Origin: Rehmannia glutinosa
Taxonomy: Eukaryota; Streptophyta; Magnoliopsida; Lamiales; Orobanchaceae
Assembly (NCBI GenBank): GCA_016081115.2
Contig: CM071926.1
Span: 8,631,971-8,695,970 of the forward strand
Direction: 5' to 3'
Length of the DNA stretch: 64,000 nt
Shown here: positions 58,558 through 64,000 of the stretch, one piece after another
Position numbering within the stretch: the stretch's first letter is position 1
Layout of the letters: each line of letters opens with the position of its first letter
Notes under the pieces: generated by a model
What the model saw: only the letters and a program-made list of their open reading frames with translations
Database searches by the model: none
What the model was told of the DNA's origin: nothing
Translations under genes and position numbers: made by a program

Positions 58558-60102
58558 TGTTAGGAATTTTATTGTTTAGATTTTGATGAATGCCATGTAA
58601 AACTTAGAATAGAAAGTTGGCTCCCCAATTCTTGCTTTGAAATGTATTGTAACAATTAGAGCTGGCCAAGCTGAGTTAAGTCGGCCTACGCTCCAACTTG
58701 CAAGAAGACAATCAAGGCTTGAAGGAAAACTCTTTGTGAGACAATTGAGTACAACAAAGAAAAGCAGACAGAACTCGATGAAGAAGCGGTGAGATGCGGT
58801 GAGTGGAACATCAGTCAAGTCAACTCAAAGAAAAGCCAAGTCTCAAGTCAAGTGACGGAAGAGTCATCCATGATTGGAAGCGACTCTAAGTCACCTGGGG
58901 AAAGCGAGGAAATGCGGTCAAGTCGAGATAATCGAAAAAGAACCGTTGTACTGAGAAATCAAGAGATTTACTTAAACAAGTAATATCTCCATACTACTTT
59001 CTTGGAGTGCTCGGTCCCTTAAGCGTGCAAAGAAATGAACCAATGGGAAGCACTACACCGTGTCGAACTCGAAAAGGTGATAAAACATTTCATACGAGGA
59101 AATGGCAATTCCAAGAAGTGCAAACCAACGATCGCAAAGTGATTTTCAAAAATGAGCCTATCTCTTCAACGGGCAAATTTTTGAAAGTTCACTATAAAAG
59201 GCTAAGGAGTTTGATTGAGAAAAAATGATGATGCGTGGATGACACACACGTGAGATATACAAGCTTATCAAAATTGAAATATTCTCAATCCTCAAGCCTA
59301 CATCTCGAAGAACATCAATCCAACACTTACCCGTGAAGGAAAGAGAACTTCAATCGTTGAAGAGGAAACTATCGAAAACAAGGGGTCTACATTCCTAGAA
59401 GGATTGTAGAAAGGTTCAAGGTGAACCAAGTCTTAAGCGTTTGGAGGGCTTCGTGATCAAATCCAAAGTGCTTGAGCAAGTGAGTCATGTAGTAGCAAAG
59501 CACTGCCCTGTGAAGAAGTTTCGAGTCGCACGAGAAGCTTGGTGAGTGATCAAGGCGTCTCGGATCGAGTCCCAAAGGATCAAGTCGGCTGTTGTGATCA
59601 AGACTTGTATCCGGACTGTTACCACTTTGTAAACCGATCATTACTTAGTGGATTCCTCCGGGAGTTGGAGAAGAGAGGAGTAGAAGAATTACCCCATCTT
59701 CGAACCTCTATAAAAACTTTTGTGTCATTTACTTTCTGACATTTAAATATCTGCACTTTTAATTGCTTATATCTCACGATAAATTTGCTATCCATCGATA
59801 ATCTATAAGTACTAAATCAAAATTTGTAAAAACTTGCTTAAACAAACTTAAGGGTGTTAAGTCTTCCATTGAAAAACAAAACCACATTGAGTCAAATTAT
59901 AGCCAACAAATTTGAGTTACTCTACTAAATTACTCAAATTGAGTCATGTTAAGAGATTGACTCTCTTGAGTGACTAATTCGATTTGTCCATCAAGGACAC
60001 AACTGTGTAGAACTCTAGATTTAAAAAGGCCTAAATCGAAAATTTTGTAAGGTTTATTCAACCCCCTTCTAAACCTTACACTTACACCCCTTGGGACCTA
60101 CA
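58558..60102 (+). repeat. 5' LTR of C3
   Basis: TGTTAGGAATTTTATTG to GGGACCTACA, matching both LTRs of C2 along its length. Followed by the primer site TGGTATCGGAGCGG (60105-60118). Confidence 0.95.
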
Positions 60103-60230
60103 AGTGGTATCGGAGCGGTTGGTTCATTGAACCCTCCGCACCGGTTCTTGAACTAGATCTCCAATCTTTACAAAAGTCCGCTTTAGTACTTATCTTTCAA
60201 AACTCTTTTCTATCATTAAAAATTATTATC

Positions 60231-61450
60231 ATGGAAGCAAATCTAACACGCATTCCTATGTTCACTATTGAAGAATTTGATGATTGGAAAATTCGTATGC
60301 GAGCTCATCTATCAAAGATTACATGATGAGATGTGGATAGTGATAGAAGATGGGCCTCTGCAAATATTAAAGGTGAAACAATTACATGCGAAGAGTTGCG
60401 GTGAAGGGGAAGAAGATCAAGACCGGACGGTCATGGTTGAAAAACCAAGAAGCGAGTGGACAAATGATGAGAAAAAGATACAACCTGGACAATGTAGCCA
60501 AGGACATTCTTTACAAAACCTTGGATAAAGCCATGTTCAACAAAGTCAAATCTTGCAAAACGGCTAAGGAAATCTGGGACAAGTTGACTTTGATTTGTGA
60601 AGGTTGAGCAAATCAAAGAAAACAAACTATCGATGGTCATTTGTACAAAAATTTGAGAACTTTAAAATGATCTCGGAGAAAACCTGGATCAACCGGATGC
60701 TCGGTTTACGAAATCACAAATGAGTGTCTACACTTGGAAAGGAATATACACAAAAGGAAATGTGTATGAAGATCCTAAAAAGTCTTCGGTGAATGGGAAA
60801 TGAAGGTCATGGCATTGAGACACTCCATGGACCTATCAAAGACATCCAATCATGAGTTATTCTCGGACCTCAAAGCCTACGAGTTTGAGGTGAGAAGGAA
60901 AGACCAGGAAGAGACAATTTGTACCCAAAAGCAATTTGCTCTAGTTGTCAAAGATGGAAGGAGAGTCAAGTCAAAGAGGCAATTGACCCGGAAGAAATAG
61001 CCCTAATGGTTAAAAGATTTAACAAGTTCTTTAACAAGAACTACAAGAGAGGAAAGGGTGAATCCTCCGAAGACACTCGGCTCCCTCCAAATCAAGGGAT
61101 GATAGGCCAACCAAGAGGACGGATCATCAACAAGTTGAGTATCAAAGGGCGACAACTCAAGAATAGAAAGAGTTGAGCAAAAGGTGAATATCTATGTTGG
61201 AATTGTAGACAACCAGGTCACTATGCCATTGATTGCTCATATCCTCGTAGTCAACAAGTACATAAACGAAGAAGAAAGAAAAGTCTTGAGAGAAAGAAGA
61301 CAAGAAAAAAAAAAGGCAATGATGGCTGCAGAGATCGCCGAGCGGCCCAAGTCAAGAGAGACAGTGACTCGAGAGCGGTGAAGCCGACTACTCAAGTGAC
61401 TCGAAGAAGAAGCCTTGATCCGATTAATGGCCAAAGAACAAGATCAAGAA
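60231..61450 (+). pseudogene. C3 gag, frameshifted
   Basis: Starts at ATG 60231 with the same N-terminus as C2 gag. Readable later parts include MFNKVKSCKTAKEIWDKLTL (near 60535) and an intact-looking CCHC zinc knuckle near 61190-61240 (GEYLCWNCRQPGHYAIDC, partly out of the longest frame). It is broken by frame changes at about 60320, 60600 and 61175. Confidence 0.85.
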
Positions 61451-61469
61451 GATGAGGTTCAAGGAGCAG

Positions 61470-64000
61470 TGAGTGCCAAGGAACTGGTACATGGATAGTG
61501 GTCATTCCCGGACACATGACAGAAATAAGAGAAATCTGTCAAAATTCAAGGAAGTCAAAGGAGCAAAAGTCATATTTGGAGGAAATGAAGCTCTGGTGAA
61601 ATAAGAGGCATTGGATCCATCAAAAGGAATGGTTTAGAAATCACAGATGTTGCATATGTTGAAGGACTAAACTTCAATTTACTAAGCATCACCAACTCGC
61701 GACAAAGGGCTACAATGTTGGATTCAACATGGGAATATGCCAAATCAAAAATGTTGAATCTAATGAAGTTGTCTTTGCAAGGATGTAGACAGAAAAATAT
61801 GTATGTAGTGGATTGGTCAACCGCAACACCCATCACTGTCTACTAGCAAAAGAGCAATTTGAATCAAGTTGGCCGTGGCACAAAAAGCCGAGTCACCCGA
61901 ACTTCAAAACAATTAATAAGCTAGCAAGAAGTCATCTTGTAGAAGGACTTCCGGACTCAAGTATACAAGAAGGAAAGTATATGTGATGCATGTCGGAAGG
62001 AAAACAAATCAAGTCGTCATTCAAAGAAAAGACATGCCCATCCTCAACAAGAATATTGCATCCGCTTCATATGGATCTATTTGGCCCAAAGTGGAACCAA
62101 AGCAAGCATAAGTGGAAAGAAATACACCTTGGTGGTAGTAGATGACTACTCAAGATATACATGGACAATATTCATGTGCAAGAAGAAAGAAACTCTACAA
62201 AAGCTACCACGGTGATGAAGAGAATACAAAATGAGAAGAGTCAAACCATTATCAAAATAAGATCGGATAGAGGAACCGAGTTTGTCAATGGAATAATAAC
62301 TCAAGATCTTGTATTGAGAATGGTATTGGTCATGAACTATCACCGCAAAGGACTCCACTTGTGAGAATGGAGTTGCGAGAAAGAAGGAAGAACCCTCAAG
62401 GAAGCAGCAAGGACCATGTTAGTCAAGGGGTTACAAAAAGATTTTGGGTCAAGCAATCAACACGACTTGCTACACCCAAAACAGAGATGTATGATAAATA
62501 GGCGGTGACAAAGACTCCTATGAGATCCGGATGGAAGAAAACCAAATGTTGCATATTTCAGGGATATTTGGATGTAAATGCTTCATCCACAATAATGGCA
62601 AAGACAACCTAAAGGCTTTTGATGCTAAAGTCGATGAGGGTATCTTCTTAGGATACTCGGTGAAAGCAAAGCCTAGAATACTCAACAAAAGAACTATGGT
62701 TACTGAAGAATCCATTCATGTAGTATTCGATGAGCCAAACATAAATGGAGAAGACATTGAAGAGTCGGTGATAAGTGAAACATCCAACCTTACGAGAAGA
62801 GTCCCTATCAAGCCGAAGCAGGATTATCAATTCGAGAAGAAGATGAGATAGTGAATCTCAAAAGCGGTGGAAAATCGCAGAATCGAGTGATCACGAGAGA
62901 CCCGACCCCACAAAGAACACGGTACGCAAGTCGATCAATCCGGCTAACTTACTTCAACCTCGACGTAAGATGGCCGAAAGACCATCCACGGAACTTGTCA
63001 TTGGAGACATGAGAGAAGGTGTCAAGACAAGATCCGAACTCAACAAGAAGCAATGTTCACATGCTTCATCTCGCAGATAGAGCCCAAAGATGTGTCACAA
63101 GCATTGGATGACACACATTGGATTCAAGCTATGCAAGAAGAGTCAATCAGTTTGAGAGAAATAAAGTATGGGAATTAGTACAAAGACCCATACATCAAAA
63201 TGTTATTGGAACCAAATGGGTATTCGTAAATAAGATGAACGAGGAAGGTTCGTGGTAAGAAACAAAGCAAAACCGGTAGCCAAAGGATATTGCCAAGAAG
63301 AAGGAATAGATTTTGATGAAACATTTGCTCCTCGTAGCAAGATTGGAAGCTATAAGGATGTTTCTTGCCTATGCGACTCACAAAAACTTCATTGTATATC
63401 AAATGGATGTAAAAAGTGCATTTCTAAATGGATTATTGGAAGAAGAAGTGTATGTTGAACAACCTCCAGGATTTGAGCAGAAGACTCTTGGAGACAAAGT
63501 GTACAAACTCAAGAAAGCCCTGTATGGATTGAAACAGCACCCAGAGCATGGTATGATACCTGTCACAATTCCTAAATCGAAAATGGATTCACTAAAGGAA
63601 AAGTAGATAGAACACTTTTGTAATTCAAGACAAGAAAGAGTATCGCTTGTTCAAATATATGTGGATGACATCATTTTTGGATCCACTAACAAAGAGTTGT
63701 GTGAAAAATTCTCAAACCTCATGCAAAGTAAATTTGAAATGAGCATGATGGGGAGAGCCGACATTCTTCCTTGGACTTCAAGTGAAATTTGAAGGATGGA
63801 ACCTTCATAAGCCAAACAAAATACACCGAGAGATTTAATGAAGAAATTTGGTATGGAGGAGAAGTCTTCGTAAAAATACCAATGAACACATCATCAAAAT
63901 GGACATGGATCGCAGATGGCAAGCCTGTAGATCAAACAAGACTGAGCACTTATTGGATCAACGCTCTATCTCACGGCTGCAGCAGGCCGGACATCACCTT
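61470..64000 (+). pseudogene. C3 pol: protease, integrase, start of reverse transcriptase
   Basis: Protease region begins near 61480 (WYMDSGHS-like). Integrase pieces lie at 62060-62480, a conserved post-integrase stretch at 62531-62851 (IFGCKCFIHNNGKDNLKAFD), and reverse transcriptase from about 63080, with MDVKSAFLNGLLEEEVYVEQ at 63400 and YVDDIIFGSTN near 63660. The window ends within the polymerase. Stops and frameshifts are frequent. Confidence 0.88.

Larger units (their letters stand above)
58558..64000 (+). mobile_element. Second Sirevirus-like Copia (C3), 5' part, runs off the window
   Basis: Same family and orientation as C2: a 1545-bp 5' LTR, primer site, gag and pol up to the reverse transcriptase at the window end. 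It starts 134 bp after the outer Copia C1. The left flank is CTCCG (58553-58557); its partner lies outside. Compared with C2 it lacks about 1.1 kb between gag and protease (junction near 61460). Frames are interrupted by many short indels. Confidence 0.93.

Overview
The window is nuclear DNA of a flowering plant, probably a eudicot. The evidence is spliced genes with GT/AG introns, a ribosomal protein promoter with plant-type telo-box and site II motifs, a chloroplast-derived fragment, and plant-specific transposable elements (Sirevirus-like Copia, Tork-like Copia, chromodomain Gypsy, Mutator-like, hAT, tRNA-derived SINE). I cannot name the species.

Genic part (1-23.6 kb). Three ordinary genes are supported: the last exon of a HIG1-domain (hypoxia-responsive) mitochondrial protein (638-773, +), a complete two-coding-exon gene for ribosomal protein eL22 (1986-4130, +), and a complete four-exon gene for a folate-receptor-like cysteine-rich membrane protein (23616-19160, -). 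From memory, Arabidopsis has homologues of the first two as neighbours in two paralogous segments, and the third lies close by in one of them, so this looks like an ancestral gene block. It has been opened by an 11.6-kb Mutator-like element (MULE, 5093-16664). The MULE carries a broken transposase gene on + and, convergent to it, a broken DUF1985/Ulp1-like protease gene on -. Three arrays of the palindrome GGCACGATAT(AT)CGTGCC lie before, between and beyond these two genes. The MULE was later hit by a Copia element (now a solo LTR) and by a non-autonomous hAT element.

Middle part (23.6-29.7 kb). This is a patchwork of non-autonomous DNA transposons (hAT-like pieces and a 1.7-kb Mutator-like foldback element with arms of about 430 bp) and a solo Sirevirus-like LTR that itself contains a small hAT element.

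Nested retrotransposon part (29.7-64 kb). A Tork-like Copia (29665-58423) is the oldest layer. A solo LTR of Tat/Ogre type landed in its gag, and a 14-kb Sirevirus-like Copia (31891-45893) landed in that LTR. A chromodomain Gypsy element (48942-56923, - strand) landed in the reverse transcriptase of the outer Copia and later received a hAT element. A second Sirevirus-like Copia starts at 58558 and runs off the window. Target-site duplications are readable for nearly all of these, so the order of insertion can be reconstructed. All element genes are broken. The Sirevirus copies differ from each other largely by short indels, which may partly be assembly or base-calling error.

No CRISPR array, rRNA gene or functional tRNA gene was seen. 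The most unusual object is the two-gene MULE with its palindrome arrays.
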